Of a stretch of 64,000 nt of DNA, positions 33,584-42,650 are shown piece by piece (the first letter of the stretch is position 1; every line of letters starts with the position of its first letter). This DNA comes from Iamia majanohamensis (lineage in GTDB: Bacteria > Actinomycetota > Acidimicrobiia > Acidimicrobiales > Iamiaceae). The notes under the pieces are model-generated. The model was not told where the DNA came from and searched no databases. It saw only the letters and a list, made by a program, of their open reading frames with translations. The DNA is taken from positions 2,046,001 to 2,110,000 of the forward strand of contig NZ_CP116942.1 in assembly GCF_028532485.1 (NCBI RefSeq). Direction: 5' to 3'. The position numbers and the translations under genes were made by a program.

Positions 33584-34600
33584 TCAGTCGCCGTCGACGG
33601 CGACCACCACCTTGCCGGTGTTGCCGCCGGTGAAGAGCAGGTTGAGGGCTTCGGGGGCGTGCTCCAGGCCCTCGACCACGTGCTCGGCGTGGCGGACCTG
33701 GCCGTCGGCGACCCAGCCGAACATCTCGGCCTGGGCCTCGGGGAAGCGGTCGAGGTAGTCGAGGACGAGGAAGCCCTCCATGCGGGCCCGCTCGGTGATG
33801 AGCCGGAAGGTGTTCTTCAGGCCGTGGCCGCCGGAGCGGTCGTTGTAGGCGGAGATGGCCCCGCAGCACACGACCCGGGCCCGCATGGCGAGGTGCTGGA
33901 GGCAGGCGTCGAGGATGGCGCCGCCGACGTTGTCGAAGTAGAGGTCGATGCCGTCGGGGCACAGGGCCGAGAGGCGCTCGTCGACGTCCTCGCCCTTGTA
34001 GTCGATGGCCCCGTCGAAGCCCAGGTCCTCGACCAGGAACCGGCACTTGGCCGGCCCGCCGGCGATGCCCACGACGCGCCGGGCGCCGCGCAGCCGCGCG
34101 ACCTGGCCCACCACCGACCCGGTGGCCCCGGCCGCGGCGGAGACGACGACGGTGTCGCCGGGCTGCATCTCGCCCACGTCGAGGAGCCCGAAGTAGGCGG
34201 TCATCCCGGTCACCCCGAACACGCTCATGGTGGCCTTCAGGTCGACCCCCTCGGGGATCACCTGGGCGGTGTTGCCGGCCTCGTCCACGACGGCGTGGTC
34301 CTGCCAGCCGAGCATGCCGAAGACCGTGTCGCCCACGGCGTAGAGGTCGCTGGCCGAGGCCACCACCTCGCCGATGCCGCCGCTGCGGACCACGGCGCCC
34401 AGCTCGATGGGGGGCATGTAGCCGGGGGCGTCGTCCATCCAGGTGCGGATGGTGGGGTCGATCGAGAGGTACCGCACGCGCACCACGGCCTCGCCGGGCT
34501 CGGGGCGGGGGACGGGCACGGTCTCCAGCCGGGTGGTGGAGGCGTCCACCATCCCGGTGGGGCGGGCGGCGAGGACGATGCGGCGGCTCTCTGCGGTCAT
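33584..34600 (-). CDS. NADP-dependent oxidoreductase, MDR superfamily
   Basis: 338-residue zinc-free medium-chain reductase of the leukotriene-B4-dehydrogenase/CurA type. It has RYLSIDPTIRTWMDD, the GMTAYFGLLDVGEMQPGDTV hinge and the nucleotide-binding VSAAAGATGSVVGQVARLRG. FDNVGGAILDACL is followed by CCGAISAYN. Such enzymes reduce the C=C of enones with NADPH, and the substrate is unknown. CAGGAT ends 6 bp before the ATG. It is convergent with the MDH-like gene. Confidence 0.88.
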   Translation of the reverse strand: MTAESRRIVLAARPTGMVDASTTRLETVPVPRPEPGEAVVRVRYLSIDPTIRTWMDDAPGYMPPIELGAVVRSGGIGEVVASASDLYAVGDTVFGMLGWQDHAVVDEAGNTAQVIPEGVDLKATMSVFGVTGMTAYFGLLDVGEMQPGDTVVVSAAAGATGSVVGQVARLRGARRVVGIAGGPAKCRFLVEDLGFDGAIDYKGEDVDERLSALCPDGIDLYFDNVGGAILDACLQHLAMRARVVCCGAISAYNDRSGGHGLKNTFRLITERARMEGFLVLDYLDRFPEAQAEMFGWVADGQVRHAEHVVEGLEHAPEALNLLFTGGNTGKVVVAVDGD

Positions 34601-34642
34601 GGGTCGATCCTGGCACCGACCGCACGTCGTCGCGGTCGGACC

Positions 34643-35248
34643 TCAGCCGGTGGGGGTGGTCGGGGCGGCGTCGTCGTCGGGCGGTGGGGGGTTCCAGCGC
34701 TCCAGGACCGGCGTCTCCCGCTCCCAGCCGAGGACCGCCCAGCCCCCCGGATCCAGGGTGAGGTGGCGGCCGACGAGGGGCGCCAGGCCGAGCCAGCGAG
34801 CGGCCAGCACGCGCAGGAGGTGGGCGTGGGCCACGATCGCGACGGCGCCGTCGACCTCGGCCGCCCGGGCCAGCACGCGGTCGACCCGCGACGCCACCTC
34901 GGCCAGGGACTCGCCCTCGTCCACGCCGTCGGCCCACACCGTCCAGCCCGGCCGCTCCTCGCGGATCTCCGCCGTGGTCCGGCCCTCGGCGGTGCCGTAG
35001 TCCCACTCCACCAGGTCGGGGTCGACGGCGGTGACCTCGAGGCCGGCCAGCTCGGCCGTGCGCCGGGCCCGCCGCAGGGGGCTCGACCACACCGCGACCA
35101 CGTCGTCGAGGGGCAGGGTGCCGGCCAGGCTCCGGGCCCGGGCCTCGCCCGAGGCGGTGAGCGGGAGGTCGGTGCGGCCGGTGTGGCGCCGCACCCGGGA
35201 CCACTCGGTCTCGCCGTGGCGCACGAGGAGCAGGCGGGTCGGGCGCAC
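34643..35248 (-). CDS. Histidine-phosphatase superfamily protein (phosphoglycerate mutase-like)
   Basis: 201 residues with the RHG catalytic motif LLLVRHGETEWSRV at the N-terminus, SSPLRRARRTAEL, the acid in VEWDYGTAEG and the second His in VAHAHLLRVLAARWL. It probably removes phosphate from a small metabolite. The substrate is not predictable. GTG 35248 follows CAGACT by 6 bp. A long in-frame N-terminal extension overlapping the next gene is rejected. Confidence 0.87.
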   Translation of the reverse strand: MRPTRLLLVRHGETEWSRVRRHTGRTDLPLTASGEARARSLAGTLPLDDVVAVWSSPLRRARRTAELAGLEVTAVDPDLVEWDYGTAEGRTTAEIREERPGWTVWADGVDEGESLAEVASRVDRVLARAAEVDGAVAIVAHAHLLRVLAARWLGLAPLVGRHLTLDPGGWAVLGWERETPVLERWNPPPPDDDAAPTTPTG

Positions 35249-35283
35249 ACCCGCAGTCTGGCCCACCTCCGCCCGCCGGTGGC

Positions 35284-36099
35284 TCAGGCGGGGTCGCCGC
35301 CGGCGGCCCAGGCCTCGGCGGCCAGGGCGGCCGGCACCCGCGGGCCGCCGGGGTCGAGGGCGCCCCGCACCTGCACCGCCCGGGCCGCCTCCACCGCCGC
35401 GCCGTGGGCGGCCTGGGCGAGGGCGCTGCCGAGCGACACCCGGCGCACGCCGGCGTCGGCCAGGTCGGCGACGGTGGGACCGGCCGGCAGCAGCAGGACG
35501 TTCACCGCGGTCGCCGTCTCCTCCACCACCCGGCGGACGGCGTCGAGGTCGACCAGGCCCGGGGCGTAGACCACCTCCGCACCCGCGTCGCGGTAGGCGA
35601 CGAGGCGGTCCACCACGTCGTCGAGGTCGTCGACACCGTGGAGGAGGTCCTCGCACCGGGCGGTGAGGACCACGCCGTGGTCGGCGGCTGCGTCCGCGGC
35701 CGCGGCGACCCGGGCCACCGCCTCGTCCCGGGCGGTGATCTCCTGGGCCGCGGGGTCCCAGTCCTCGATCGAGACGCCGGCCGCCCCCGCCTCGGCCAGG
35801 AGGCGGACGGTCTCGGCCACACCGGCGGGGTCGTCGGCGAAGCCCCGCTCGGCGTCCACGTGGAGGGGCAGGTCGGTCGCCGGGGCCAGGTCGGCGACGT
35901 GGGCGAGCAGCGTCTCCCGGTCGACGTCCATGTCGAGGTGGCCCCGCGTCGCGGCCAGCCCGGCGCTGGTGGTGGCCAGGGCGGCGAAGCCCATGGTGGC
36001 GAGGAGGCGGGCCGAGCCACGGTCGAAGGGGTTGGGGAGCACGAAGGTGCCCTCGGCGTGGAGGGCCCGGAGGCGGTCGCGGCGGGCGGTGGCGTCCAT
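35284..36099 (-). CDS. Isocitrate lyase/PEP mutase family protein
   Basis: 271-residue (beta/alpha)8 protein. [15 protein letters not shown] replaces the usual NxxDxxSA opening. Asp residues lie in [10 protein letters not shown], and [12 protein letters not shown] and [11 protein letters not shown] are family blocks for Mg and substrate binding. Many uncharacterised members act as C-C lyases or phosphonomutases. The lyase Cys motif (KKCGH) is not seen. GAGGCT ends 6 bp before the ATG. It is divergent from hisF. Confidence 0.85.
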   Translation of the reverse strand: MDATARRDRLRALHAEGTFVLPNPFDRGSARLLATMGFAALATTSAGLAATRGHLDMDVDRETLLAHVADLAPATDLPLHVDAERGFADDPAGVAETVRLLAEAGAAGVSIEDWDPAAQEITARDEAVARVAAAADAAADHGVVLTARCEDLLHGVDDLDDVVDRLVAYRDAGAEVVYAPGLVDLDAVRRVVEETATAVNVLLLPAGPTVADLADAGVRRVSLGSALAQAAHGAAVEAARAVQVRGALDPGGPRVPAALAAEAWAAGGDPA

Positions 36100-36227
36100 G
36101 GCCGCAGCCTCGCGCCCCGCCCGGGACGCCGCGACGGGGTGGCGCGGACGGGGGAGCGACGGCGGCCCCGGGCGGCGCCGTCCTGGACCGGTTGGGGGCG
36201 GCAGAGGGGGACCGGTACCGTCGCCGG

Positions 36228-37001
36228 GTGCGCACGGCCCGGGTCATCCCCTGCCTCGACGTGACCGGGGGACGGGTCGTCAAGGGCGTCAACTTCGTGG
36301 GCCTGCGCGACGCCGGCGACCCGGTGGAGCTGGCGGCCCGCTACGACGCCGAGGGCGCCGACGAGCTGGTCTTCCTCGACATCACCGCCTCGTCCGACGA
36401 CCGCGACACCATGGTGGACGTGGTGGCCCGCACCGCCGAGGAGGTGTTCATCCCCCTCACCGTGGGCGGCGGCATCCGCACCGTGGAGGACGCCCGGCGC
36501 ATGCTGCGAGCCGGGGCCGACAAGGTCTCGCTCAACACCGCGGCCATCACCCGCCCCGAGGTCATCGCCGAGGTGGCGACCGAGTTCGGCACCCAGTGCG
36601 CGGTGGTCGCCATCGACGCCCGCCGCCGCCAGGCCGACGCCCCCGCCGCCGGGTGGGGCGTGTTCACCCACGGCGGCCGCACCCCGACCGAGCTCGACGC
36701 GGTGGCGTGGGCGGTGGAGGCCGAGCGCCTCGGGGCGGGGGAGGTGCTGCTCACCTCCATGGACCGCGACGGCACGCGCGACGGCTTCGACGTCGAGCTC
36801 ACCCGCGCCGTCAGCGACGCCGTCGGGGTGCCGGTCATCGCCAGCGGCGGCGTGGGCGTCCTCGACCACCTGGCCGAGGGGGTCCGCGACGGCGGCGCCG
36901 ACGCGGTGCTGGCCGCCTCGATCTTCCACTTCGCCGAGCACACCGTGGCCGAGGCCAAGGCCGTCATGGTCGCCTCGGGGATCACCGTCCGTCCCGTCTG
37001 A
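36228..37001 (+). CDS. hisF: Imidazole glycerol phosphate synthase, cyclase subunit
   Basis: 257-residue (beta/alpha)8 cyclase that uses HisH-derived ammonia to make IGP and AICAR. Catalytic Asp11 ([16 protein letters not shown]) and Asp130 (VVAIDARRR) are at their canonical positions, and phosphate loops [10 protein letters not shown] and [10 protein letters not shown] are present. GTG 36228 follows TACCGT by exactly 6 bp. An upstream in-frame TTG is rejected for that reason. It is transcribed apart from hisH. Confidence 0.96.
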   Translation: MRTARVIPCLDVTGGRVVKGVNFVGLRDAGDPVELAARYDAEGADELVFLDITASSDDRDTMVDVVARTAEEVFIPLTVGGGIRTVEDARRMLRAGADKVSLNTAAITRPEVIAEVATEFGTQCAVVAIDARRRQADAPAAGWGVFTHGGRTPTELDAVAWAVEAERLGAGEVLLTSMDRDGTRDGFDVELTRAVSDAVGVPVIASGGVGVLDHLAEGVRDGGADAVLAASIFHFAEHTVAEAKAVMVASGITVRPV

Positions 37002-37044
37002 GCGGGGGCGGACGGCCGGCCGGTGGACGGCGGTACCCTCCCGG

Positions 37045-37362
37045 GTGGCCGACAAGCTGCCCATCAAGATGCTGAACGACCGCGTGCTGGTGCGGGGCGA
37101 GGCCGACGGCGAGCGCAGCACCACCGGCGGGATCCTCATCCCCGCCACGGTGCAGACGTCGCGCCGGCTGGCCTGGGCCGAGGTGGTGGCGGCCGGCCCC
37201 AACGTCCGCACCATGGAGGTGGGCGACAAGGTGCTGTTCAACCCCGAGGACCGCTACGAGGTCGAGGTGCGGGGCGAGGACTACGTCATCCTCCGCGAGC
37301 GCGACGTCCACGCCCTGGCCTCCGGCCGCCTCGAGGACAGCCCCACGGGCCTCTACCTCTGA
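37045..37362 (+). CDS. GroES-like co-chaperonin, unlinked to groEL
   Basis: 105 residues with the Cpn10 fold pattern: [15 protein letters not shown], a mobile-loop region [36 protein letters not shown] and [12 protein letters not shown]. The loop keeps the hydrophobic GGILIP that docks on GroEL. The C-terminus adds about ten residues ([13 protein letters not shown]) beyond a standard GroES. There is no groEL next to it. It sits between hisF and hisI, with TACCCT ending 5 bp before the GTG. It may be a second, specialised GroES. Confidence 0.82.
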   Translation: MADKLPIKMLNDRVLVRGEADGERSTTGGILIPATVQTSRRLAWAEVVAAGPNVRTMEVGDKVLFNPEDRYEVEVRGEDYVILRERDVHALASGRLEDSPTGLYL

Positions 37363-37426
37363 CCCGTCGCCCCGGCTCGGCCCGAACGGGGACGGCGCCG
37401 GTGGGGCCGCTGTCTATCCTCGGCCC

Positions 37427-37792
37427 ATGCCCCCCGCCGTCACCCCGATCCCGGTCTCCGAGGCCGACCTGAGCCAGGTCCGCTACGACGACGCCGGCCT
37501 GGTCCCGGCCATCGTGCAGGAGGAGGGCACCGGCGAGGTGCTGATGATGGCGTGGATGAACGAGACCACCCTGCGCCGCACCCTGGAGGAGGGGCGCACC
37601 GTGTTCTGGAGCCGGTCCCGCCAGGAGGAGTGGCGCAAGGGCGACACCTCGGGCGACCGCCAGTACGTGCGCCGGGCCGCCTACGACTGCGACGGCGACA
37701 CCCTCCTGTTCGTGGTCGAGCAGGAGGGCGACGGCGCCTGCCACACCGGTGCCCACAGCTGCTTCTTCCGGTCCTTCGGCGCCGACGGCTGA
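37427..37792 (+). CDS. hisI: Phosphoribosyl-AMP cyclohydrolase
   Basis: 121-residue Zn/Mg enzyme opening the purine ring of PR-AMP. Signatures: [38 protein letters not shown], the DCDGDTLLF Mg-binding Asps and [11 protein letters not shown] with zinc Cys residues. No HisE domain is fused, so hisE is elsewhere. TATCCT ends 6 bp before the ATG. trpE follows after 10 bp, so hisI and trpE likely share a transcript. Confidence 0.96.
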   Translation: MPPAVTPIPVSEADLSQVRYDDAGLVPAIVQEEGTGEVLMMAWMNETTLRRTLEEGRTVFWSRSRQEEWRKGDTSGDRQYVRRAAYDCDGDTLLFVVEQEGDGACHTGAHSCFFRSFGADG

Positions 37793-37802
37793 GTCCGACG
37801 CC

Positions 37803-39356
37803 GTGATCCGCCCCGACCGGGCCACCTTCCACGACCTGGCCCGCGACCACTCCGTCGTGCCCGTGTGGCGCACCCTGCTGGCCGACCAGGTGACCCCGGT
37901 GGCCGCCTTCGCCCGGCTGTGCCCGGGGGACGAGCCCGGGTTCCTGCTCGAGTCGGTGGAGCACGGCGAGCACTGGGGCCGGTGGTCGTTCGTGGGCCGC
38001 AACCCGGTCGCCAGCCTCGTGGCGCGGGGCCCCGAGGTGGTGGTCGAGGGCCCCGGGGCCGACGCCGTGGCCGGCGACCTGCCCCTCGACCGGGGCATCC
38101 TCGCCGCCGTCGAGGCCCTCCTGGCCCGCACCCGCACACCGCAGGGGCTCGACCTGCCCCCGCTCCACGGGGGGCTGCTCGGGTACCTGGGCTACGACGT
38201 CGTCCGCGAGGTCGAGCACCTGCCCGACGTGCCGCCCGACGCCTTCGGCCTGCCCGACGCCGCCCTGTCGGTCATCGGGGAGATCGCCGCCTTCGACCAC
38301 TGGCGCCAGCAGGTCACCCTCGTCGTCAACGCCACCGTGGCCGCCGGGGCGAGCGCGGACGAGGTCGACGCGGCCTACGACGACGCCTGCGCCCGGCTCG
38401 ACGCCCTGGCCGTCGACGGTGCCCGCCCCCTCGACGAGCCGCTCCTCGACCCCCCCGACCCCGACGACCCCCTGCCCGAGGTGACCTCGACCCTCGGCGG
38501 CTCGGACTACGAGCGGGCCGTCGCCGTGGCCCGGGAGCACATCCTGGCCGGCGACATCTTCCAGGTCGTGCTCTCGCAGCGCTTCGACCTCACCCTCGAC
38601 GCCGACCCCTTCGACGTCTACCGGGTGCTGCGCCAGGTGAACCCCAGCCCGGTCATGTTCTTCGTGCGCCGCCCCGAGGTGTCCCTCGTGGGCTCCTCGC
38701 CCGAGCCCCTGGTGCAGCTGCGCGACGGCCGCGTCGTGTCCCGCCCCATCGCCGGCACCCGGTACCGGGGCCGCACCGAGGAGGAGGACCGCCGCCTCGG
38801 CGCCGAGCTGGCCGAGCACCCGAAGGAGATCGCCGAGCACGTGATGCTCGTCGACCTGGCCCGCAACGACGTGGGCCGGGTGGTGGAGTTCGGCTCCTGC
38901 CAGGTCGACGAGATGATGACCCTGGAGCACTACAGCCACGTCATGCACCTCACGTCGCAGGTGTCGGGCCGCCTGGCCGAGGGGCGCACGCCCATCGACG
39001 TGCTCCGGGCCACCATCCCGGCCGGCACCCTCACCGGGGCGCCCAAGGTGCGGGCCATGGAGATCATCGACGCCCTGGAGCCGGTCAAGCGGGGCCCCTA
39101 CGGCGGCGTCGTCGGCTACGTCGACTTCGACGGGGCCATCGACACCGCGATCGCCATCCGCACCATGGTGTGCCTGCCCGACGGGCGGGCCTCGGTGCAG
39201 GCCGGGGCCGGGGTGGTGGCCGACTCGGTGCCCGAGCACGAGGAGCTCGAGTGCCGCAACAAGGCCCGGGCCCTCCTGGCCGCCGTGCCGGCGGCGCGGC
39301 GCATGACCGCGGCCCGCCGGGCCCACGCCGAGGTCCACCCCCTCACCGGCGACTGA
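37803..39356 (+). CDS. trpE: Anthranilate synthase component I
   Basis: Makes anthranilate from chorismate with the TrpG glutaminase, which is not encoded here. The 517-residue protein keeps the feedback site LLESVEHGEHWGRWSFVGR (Leu-Glu-Ser of the Trp pocket). The chorismate domain has GDIFQVVLSQRF, NPSPVMFFV, ATIPAGTLTGAPKVRAMEII and GAIDTAIAIRTM. It therefore should be inhibited by tryptophan. The start is a GTG 10 bp after hisI, with no separate promoter evident. Confidence 0.95.
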   Translation: MIRPDRATFHDLARDHSVVPVWRTLLADQVTPVAAFARLCPGDEPGFLLESVEHGEHWGRWSFVGRNPVASLVARGPEVVVEGPGADAVAGDLPLDRGILAAVEALLARTRTPQGLDLPPLHGGLLGYLGYDVVREVEHLPDVPPDAFGLPDAALSVIGEIAAFDHWRQQVTLVVNATVAAGASADEVDAAYDDACARLDALAVDGARPLDEPLLDPPDPDDPLPEVTSTLGGSDYERAVAVAREHILAGDIFQVVLSQRFDLTLDADPFDVYRVLRQVNPSPVMFFVRRPEVSLVGSSPEPLVQLRDGRVVSRPIAGTRYRGRTEEEDRRLGAELAEHPKEIAEHVMLVDLARNDVGRVVEFGSCQVDEMMTLEHYSHVMHLTSQVSGRLAEGRTPIDVLRATIPAGTLTGAPKVRAMEIIDALEPVKRGPYGGVVGYVDFDGAIDTAIAIRTMVCLPDGRASVQAGAGVVADSVPEHEELECRNKARALLAAVPAARRMTAARRAHAEVHPLTGD

Positions 39357-39404
39357 TCGGGGGGCGGTGGCGGTTCCGCGGAGGAGCCGGGCCACACTGG
39401 GTCC

Positions 39405-40250
39405 ATGCCCGTCACCGTCACCCGCACCCGCCGCGACGTGGTCACCCTCACCGGACCCGAGACCCTCACCTACCTGCAGGGCCAGCTGAGCCAGGACGTG
39501 GAGGCCATGGAGGTGGGCGACACCGCCCTGTCGTTCGTGCTCCAGCCCACCGGCAAGGTCGACACCTGGGTGCGGGTCGACCGGGCCGGCACCGAGGTCG
39601 TGCGCCTCGACACCGACCCCGGCGCCGGCGCCGGCCTGCGGGCCCGCCTGGAGCGCTTCAAGCTGCGCACCAAGACCGAGGTGGAGCTGGCCGAGGGGGT
39701 CGAGGTCCTGGCCGTCCGGGGCGCCGAGGTGCTCGACGGCGTGCCCTGCGGGTGGCCCGGCACCGTCGGCTCCGACGTCTTCGACCCCGACCCCGACGCC
39801 CTGCCGTCGGACCTCCCCGTGGACGCGACCGAGCTGGACGAGGCCGGCTACACCGCCCTGCGCATCGCCGCCGGCGTGCCCGCCATGGGCGCCGAGGTCG
39901 ACGAGGGCACCATCCCGGCCGAGCTGGGCCAGTGGGTGGTCGACGCCTCGGTGAGCTTCGCCAAGGGCTGCTTCACCGGCCAGGAGCTGGTCGCCCGCAT
40001 CGACAGCCGGGGCGGCAACGTGCCCCGTCACCTGCGGGGCCTCGTCCTCGACGGGCCGCCCCCCGCCCCGGGCGCGGCGGTGGAGGTCGACGGCCAGGAG
40101 GTGGGCCGGGTCACCAGCGCGGCGGCGGGGCCCGACGGGGGCTCCTTGGCCCTGGCCTTCGTGAAGCGGGCCGTCGAGCCGCCCGCAGCCGCGGTCGTGG
40201 ACGGGGCCGCGGTCGACGTGCGGGCCCTGCCCCTCGGCGACGCCGGCTGA
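39405..40250 (+). CDS. ygfZ: YgfZ/GcvT-like folate-binding protein
   Basis: 281 residues of the COG0354 family that supports Fe-S cluster enzymes using tetrahydrofolate. The diagnostic KGCFTGQELVARIDSRG near residue 190 contains the family's conserved Cys. The start LTGPETLTYLQGQLSQDV and GYTALRIAAGVPAMGAEV also fit. CACACT ends 6 bp before the ATG. It lies alone between trpE and a hydrolase gene. A link to the Trp pathway is not implied. Confidence 0.9.
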   Translation: MPVTVTRTRRDVVTLTGPETLTYLQGQLSQDVEAMEVGDTALSFVLQPTGKVDTWVRVDRAGTEVVRLDTDPGAGAGLRARLERFKLRTKTEVELAEGVEVLAVRGAEVLDGVPCGWPGTVGSDVFDPDPDALPSDLPVDATELDEAGYTALRIAAGVPAMGAEVDEGTIPAELGQWVVDASVSFAKGCFTGQELVARIDSRGGNVPRHLRGLVLDGPPPAPGAAVEVDGQEVGRVTSAAAGPDGGSLALAFVKRAVEPPAAAVVDGAAVDVRALPLGDAG

Positions 40251-40305
40251 GGGCGTCCGGCGGGCCGTGGGTCGGCTCCCGCCGGACCGGGCCTAGCATC
40301 GACGG

Positions 40306-41190
40306 GTGCCCGCCGTCGCCCACGGTCTGCCCCTGAAGGCCCACGAGCGCGTGGGCCCGGCCGACCTCGCCGTCCTCGAGGAGGGCCAGGAGGGTGCGCC
40401 CCCGGTGCTCCTCCTGCACGGCTTCCCCACCCACGCGGTGCTGTGGCGGAAGGTCGTCGGCGCCCTCGCCGACGAGGCCCACCTGCTGGCCCCCGACCTG
40501 CTCGGCCTGGGCGACACCGTCGTGTCCCCCTACGAGGACTTCAGCGCCCCCATGCAGGCCGACCTGCTCCTCGAGTGGCTCACCGACCGGGGGATCGAGC
40601 GGGCGGTCGTCGTCGGCCACGAGCAGGGCGGGGCGGTGGCCCAGCAGATGGTGTCGACCCACCCCGAGCGGGTCGCGGGCCTGGTCCTGGTCGACTCGGT
40701 GGCCTACGACAACTGGCCCATCCCCCTCGCCGCCCAGGTGATGCGCCTGGCCCGCACCCCGGGCCTCGACGTGCTGGCCTACGCCCTGGACCTCCCGCGT
40801 CGGGTGGGGTCCAACACCCTCCTCGGGTTCGGGCGGGCCGTCCACGACGCCGCCGCCCTCGACCCCGACGTGGTGGAGGAGTACCTGCGCCCGGTGCTCA
40901 CCGCCGAGGGGCGGGAGCGGGCCCGCCGCTTCCTCCTCGCCGGCGACGACCGGGTGACCCTCGAGTGCGTCCCCGCCCTGCGGGCCTACGACGGCCCCGC
41001 CGCGGTGGTGTGGGGGGCCGACGACGTGTTCCTCTCGCCGTCGTGGGGCACGCGCCTGGTCGACGACCTCGCCGGCGCTCCCGGCCTCGCCCTGGTCCCG
41101 TTCTGTGGCCACCTGGTGCCCGAGGAGGCCCCGCACGCGGTGGTCGACGCCGTCCGCGACGTGCTGGCCCGGGGGGAGCGGGGTGGCTGA
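40306..41190 (+). CDS. Alpha/beta hydrolase with Glu at the nucleophile position
   Basis: 294 residues with a complete fold: oxyanion HGFPTHAVLWRKV, cap region, acid in WGADDVFLS (Asp239/240) and the base in FCGHLVPEEAPH (His269). The nucleophile elbow is VVVGHEQGGAVAQQM, giving Glu106 where Ser, Asp or Cys is expected. Codon gag at 40621 is unambiguous, and the closest families (haloalkane dehalogenases, epoxide hydrolases) have Asp. It could be inactive, a Glu-based esterase, or a binding protein. TAGCAT ends 6 bp before the GTG. The J-protein gene overlaps its end. Confidence 0.85.
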   Translation: MPAVAHGLPLKAHERVGPADLAVLEEGQEGAPPVLLLHGFPTHAVLWRKVVGALADEAHLLAPDLLGLGDTVVSPYEDFSAPMQADLLLEWLTDRGIERAVVVGHEQGGAVAQQMVSTHPERVAGLVLVDSVAYDNWPIPLAAQVMRLARTPGLDVLAYALDLPRRVGSNTLLGFGRAVHDAAALDPDVVEEYLRPVLTAEGRERARRFLLAGDDRVTLECVPALRAYDGPAAVVWGADDVFLSPSWGTRLVDDLAGAPGLALVPFCGHLVPEEAPHAVVDAVRDVLARGERGG

Positions 41191-41749
41191 GCCGGCGCGC
41201 ACCCACTACGAGGTGCTGGGCGTGCCCACCGGGGCCGACCCGGCCGAGATCCGGCGGGCCTACGTGAAGCTGGCCCGACGCTTCCACCCCGACGCCCACG
41301 CCGGGCGCAGCCCCGCCGAGCGGGCCCACGCCGACCGGCGCATGCGCGACGTCAACGAGGCGTGGACGGCGCTGTCGGACCCCGAGCGCCGGCGGGCCTA
41401 CGACGCCCGGATGGTGCGGGCCCGCCCGCCCCGGCCCACCCGCGAGCGCCCGCCCGGCCACGGGTGGCGTCCGCGCGGCGAGGACGACACCTGGCTCGAC
41501 GACTACGCCTCGTGGCGGGCGGAGACCGACCTCCTGCCCCCCGACCCGCCCGGGCCCCGCAAGCCCGTCCGCCTCCTGCCCGCCGCCGTGCTCGCCGCGG
41601 CCGGCGTGGCCGCCATCTTCGGCCTGGTGCTGTCCGCCCGCCCCCTGTTGGCCCTGGCCATCGCCCTGGCCGGCATCTCGCTCTCGCTCTTCGTCTGGAT
41701 CCCCTTCGCCGAGCTGGCCCGCTCCCGCGGCCACGACCCCGACGCCTGA
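41183..41749 (+). CDS. Membrane-anchored J-domain protein
   Basis: 188 residues. J-domain at 6-75 (THYEVLGVPTGADPAEIRRAYVKLARRFHPDAH with the HPD triad, then NEAWTALSDPERRRAYD). A Pro/Arg linker follows, then two C-terminal membrane helices (about 133-150 and 153-172). It lacks the Gly/Phe and zinc regions of DnaJ, so it recruits DnaK at the membrane rather than holding clients itself. The GTG is 5 bp after GGAG and overlaps the hydrolase stop by 8 bp, so the two are co-translated. Confidence 0.85.
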   Translation: MAEPARTHYEVLGVPTGADPAEIRRAYVKLARRFHPDAHAGRSPAERAHADRRMRDVNEAWTALSDPERRRAYDARMVRARPPRPTRERPPGHGWRPRGEDDTWLDDYASWRAETDLLPPDPPGPRKPVRLLPAAVLAAAGVAAIFGLVLSARPLLALAIALAGISLSLFVWIPFAELARSRGHDPDA

Positions 41750-41837
41750 CGCCCCGATCCTCGGACGAGTGGTCGCGGGATCCGCGTCCAGGCGTCCGAC
41801 GTTCGTCCGGGAGCGCCCGGTGGGCGACACTGGCGCG

Positions 41838-42650
41838 GTGCCCCCCACCACCTACCTCGACCGCATCCTGGACGCCCACCGCGCCGCGGCGGCGGCCGAC
41901 CGCCGGTCCCGGGGCCAGGTCGAGGCGGCGGCGGAGCAGGCGGTGGCCGACGGCCCCACCCGGGGGTTCCGGGCCGGGCTGGCTGCGGACCACGGCGCCG
42001 GCCACCTGGCCGTGGTGGCCGAGATCAAGCGCCGCTCGCCGTCCAAGGGCGACCTCGCCCCCGGCCTGGTGCCGGGACGGGTGGCCGAGTCCTACGCCGA
42101 GGGCGGCGCCGCCGCCCTGTCGGTGCTGACCGACGCCGACGCCTTCGGGGGCTCGCCCGCGGACCTGGCCGAGGCCCGGTCGGCCTGCGAGCTGCCGGTG
42201 CTGCGCAAGGACTTCACCGTGGTCGAGGTCGACGTCCTCGACGCCCGGGCCATGGGCGCCGACGCGGTGCTCCTGATCGCAGCCGCCCTCGACGACCACG
42301 AGCTGGCCGACTTCCGGGCCCTGGCCGTCGAGCTCGGCCTCGACGCCCTGGTCGAGTGCCACGACGAGGCCGAGGTGGAGCGGGCCCTGGAGGCGGGGGC
42401 CGACCTGGTCGGGGTCAACCAGCGGGACCTGGTGAGCTTCGAGGTCGACACCGCCCGCGCCGTGCGGGTGGCCCCGGAGATCCCTGCGGACGTCGTCCGG
42501 GTGGCCGAGTCCGGGGTGCGGGGCCCCGACGACGCCCGCCGGCTGGCCGACGCCGGCTACCACGCCGTGCTGGTCGGCGAGGCGCTCGTCACCCGGCCCG
42601 ACCGGGCCGAGGCGGTGGCCGCCCTGCGGGCGGCGCGCACCCCCGCCTGA
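41838..42650 (+). CDS. trpC: Indole-3-glycerol phosphate synthase
   Basis: 270-residue (beta/alpha)8 enzyme closing the indole ring. Catalytic motifs: VVAEIKRRSPSKGDLAPG (Lys), LRKDFTVVEVDVLDARAMGADAVLLI, LDALVECHDEAEVERALEAGA (Glu) and VGVNQRDL plus AESGVRGPDD. GACACT ends 6 bp before the GTG at 41838. An in-frame earlier start would add a basic segment and is rejected. It is followed by a 152-bp structured spacer, then trpF. Confidence 0.95.
   Translation: MPPTTYLDRILDAHRAAAAADRRSRGQVEAAAEQAVADGPTRGFRAGLAADHGAGHLAVVAEIKRRSPSKGDLAPGLVPGRVAESYAEGGAAALSVLTDADAFGGSPADLAEARSACELPVLRKDFTVVEVDVLDARAMGADAVLLIAAALDDHELADFRALAVELGLDALVECHDEAEVERALEAGADLVGVNQRDLVSFEVDTARAVRVAPEIPADVVRVAESGVRGPDDARRLADAGYHAVLVGEALVTRPDRAEAVAALRAARTPA

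Noticed and set aside
41750-41837. CGGACGA/TCGTCCG inverted repeat before trpC as an operator
   Set aside because: Only 7 bp with a 30-base-plus loop. Expected by chance in this composition, and no second copy at other trp genes.
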